From positions 1-6,624 of the forward strand of contig VBFF01000064.1 in the NCBI GenBank assembly GCA_005889285.1: DNA of 6,624 nucleotides, given 5' to 3'. Below are positions 5,289 to 6,624 of the stretch, one piece after another. The notes below the pieces were generated by a model. It searched no databases, was not told where the DNA came from, and saw only the letters and a program-made list of their open reading frames with translations. The position numbers and the translations under genes are program-made. Each line of letters opens with the position of its first letter. The stretch's first letter is position 1. The DNA is from Chloroflexota bacterium (GTDB lineage: Bacteria; Chloroflexota; Dormibacteria; CF-121).

Positions 5289-6624
5289 TCAGCGCCACCA
5301 CGGCGTCCCCGCCGCATGCACGGCCTGCGCCACTGGCTCTTTGAGGTCGTCCTCGAGCCGCGCCAGGTTCTGCGCCCACTCGCCGGCCATCACCACCGCC
5401 ATCGCGCCGCGCCCGGCGCTCTCATCGTTCCGCCAGCGGCGCAAGCAGTCGAGCGCTGCGGCTCGCAGCGCCCGCTGTGAGACGGGGTCGATATCCCCGT
5501 CCGCTTTTTCAAGCGCGAGCTGGTGGGCCAGACGAGATAATCCATTGAGCAGGATGCGCACCTGCGCGCGTACCGAACGCGCCCCCTCGGGGCAACCGCT
5601 CGCCTGGTATCCCAGCCGCGTCGAAATGACGTCGAGCAGGTCCCCGGCAAGGATCGCGTGGTTGCCCGCAGCGAGCAGAAACCCGGCCGTCTGCGGGTCG
5701 AGTGATGGCGCCGACCGCTCGTTGAGGAAGGCATCGAATGCCTCGCCGGCGCGCTCGGCCGCCTGGATCACTGCCCGGCGGGCAGGGTCGGGACCGGTTG
5801 GCGGTTGGAAGCCGAGGACCCGCTCGAATGCGCGATCCAGGTAGGCGATGACCGCGCGGTAAAAGCCCGCGACGCTGCGAGCCAGCTCGCGCCGCGCCCC
5901 GCGCGGCCAGAGCAGCACGCCGACCACGACGCTGATCGCCGCTCCGACCGCGAGATCCTCGATCCGCACCAGTCCCACCTGCCAACCGGCCGGAGAGATC
6001 AGGTTGAAGATCACGATCAGATTGATGGTGAAGGCGGCCTGGCTCGCGGCAAAGCTCACGGCGGTGGCGGCGTAGGCCGCGACAAAGATCGCGACGGGCA
6101 GCGCGGCCCACATCACGAGCGGATGGTTGCCGGCAAGGATGGCAAACACGCCGCCGATTACGACCCCGATCACGTTGCCAATCAATGCTTGCACGGTGGT
6201 GCGCCCGGTACCGAGCGCCGTCGACCGCAGAACCTGGAGCGTTCCGAGCACGACCCAGAAGGCATGCGACAGGCCCAGCATGCGTGCCAGCAGCACGGCG
6301 AGTGCCAGGCCGACGGCCACTCGCAGGCTGTTTTGCATCACCGTCGAGGTCGGTTCGAGGTGGGTGCGAATGGTGCGCACGACGCGGATGCCCGTTCCGC
6401 GGACGCCCTCGAGGCGGGGCGCGGTGACCGGCAGGCTGACGGTCTGATCGGGCTGCCGGCCGGCAGCGATCACAGCATTGGTCCCGAGGGCGATCGCGAT
6501 ATAGCCCACCACGCGCAGCGTGTGATCGACATCGAGACCGTCGAGCACCTCGTCGACCGGCCGGCCGGCGCGCAGCTGCTCGGCGGCCCAGCGGTCGAGC
6601 GCGGCCCGGTGGGCATCGCGGGCC
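5289..6624 (-). CDS. FUSC-family membrane transporter, 5' end missing
   Basis: The frame is open from the right edge to TGA at 5291-5289, 444 codons visible; the true start lies outside. The GTG at 6548 is probably an internal Val, because the upstream codons (RWAAEQLRAGRPVDEVL) read as good protein. Using visible numbering, a hydrophobic segment lies at about 34-55 (end of a first membrane block). A second FUSC_2-type block follows with about five or six helices from 99 to 239, including LSHAFWVVLGTLQVLRS and the GRTTVQALIGNVIGVVIGG motif. The C-terminal half (about 240-444) is a soluble, mostly helical region ending in PWWR. Full FUSC proteins are commonly around 600-750 residues with two such blocks, so one third or more is missing. 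Relatives (fusaric-acid resistance, AaeB) export aromatic acids or similar compounds across the inner membrane. The substrate is unknown. It converges on the small FPASDP gene. Confidence 0.9.
   Translation of the reverse strand, partial: ARDAHRAALDRWAAEQLRAGRPVDEVLDGLDVDHTLRVVGYIAIALGTNAVIAAGRQPDQTVSLPVTAPRLEGVRGTGIRVVRTIRTHLEPTSTVMQNSLRVAVGLALAVLLARMLGLSHAFWVVLGTLQVLRSTALGTGRTTVQALIGNVIGVVIGGVFAILAGNHPLVMWAALPVAIFVAAYAATAVSFAASQAAFTINLIVIFNLISPAGWQVGLVRIEDLAVGAAISVVVGVLLWPRGARRELARSVAGFYRAVIAYLDRAFERVLGFQPPTGPDPARRAVIQAAERAGEAFDAFLNERSAPSLDPQTAGFLLAAGNHAILAGDLLDVISTRLGYQASGCPEGARSVRAQVRILLNGLSRLAHQLALEKADGDIDPVSQRALRAAALDCLRRWRNDESAGRGAMAVVMAGEWAQNLARLEDDLKEPVAQAVHAAGTPWWR

Noticed and set aside
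6546..6548. GTG as the true start of the FUSC gene
   Set aside because: Codons upstream to the window edge stay open and read as typical FUSC loop sequence, and the first membrane block would otherwise be missing. The gene is cut by the window edge.
1..6624. CRISPR array, tRNA, insertion sequence or phage signatures
   Set aside because: No spaced direct repeats, tRNA-like cloverleaf, transposase or integrase frame, or terminal inverted repeats were seen. The window is almost fully covered by ordinary chromosomal genes.

Overview
The window is 6.6 kb of high-GC, densely coding bacterial chromosome. A probable F420-type LLM oxidoreductase, an OmpR-type regulator coupled to a membrane-anchored YceI protein, and very short intergenic gaps suggest a soil-type Chloroflexota or actinobacterium-like lineage. 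This is inferred from gene style only; there is no rRNA or other marker gene to confirm it.

Layout. A strong intrinsic terminator (1-30) closes a leftward run of genes covering 31-4193. Read in the direction of transcription, the run is: LLM-class flavin/F420 oxidoreductase (4193-3171), OsmC peroxiredoxin (3122-2682), zinc-type alcohol dehydrogenase (2675-1689), membrane-anchored YceI-domain protein (1608-889), OmpR/PhoB-type response regulator (887-219), and a possible 37-residue hydrophobic protein (173-60). The last three lie 80 bp after the dehydrogenase and may form their own unit. The regulator's GTG start lies one base after the YceI stop codon, and no sensor kinase is present.

A 65-bp divergent region (4194-4258) separates the LLM gene from a rightward aldo/keto reductase (4259-5140). 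Overlapping the end of that reductase is a short frame (5118-5282) with an acidic segment and an FPASDP motif, which I recall from small uncharacterised bacterial proteins. Its last codons are made from a 24-bp GC-rich palindrome (5256-5279). The palindrome sits between the rightward genes and a convergent leftward FUSC-family membrane protein, whose 5' part runs off the right edge.

How the genes fit together. The centre is a redox and detoxification neighbourhood: three dehydrogenases/reductases likely using different cofactors (F420 or flavin, NAD(P) with zinc, NADPH) plus a thiol peroxidase. To the left is an envelope and regulatory pair, and to the right a probable exporter of aromatic or amphiphilic compounds. 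Each main gene belongs to a known family. I see no clear new defence, mobile or RNA system. The least explained parts are the two small proteins and the YceI/response-regulator coupling.
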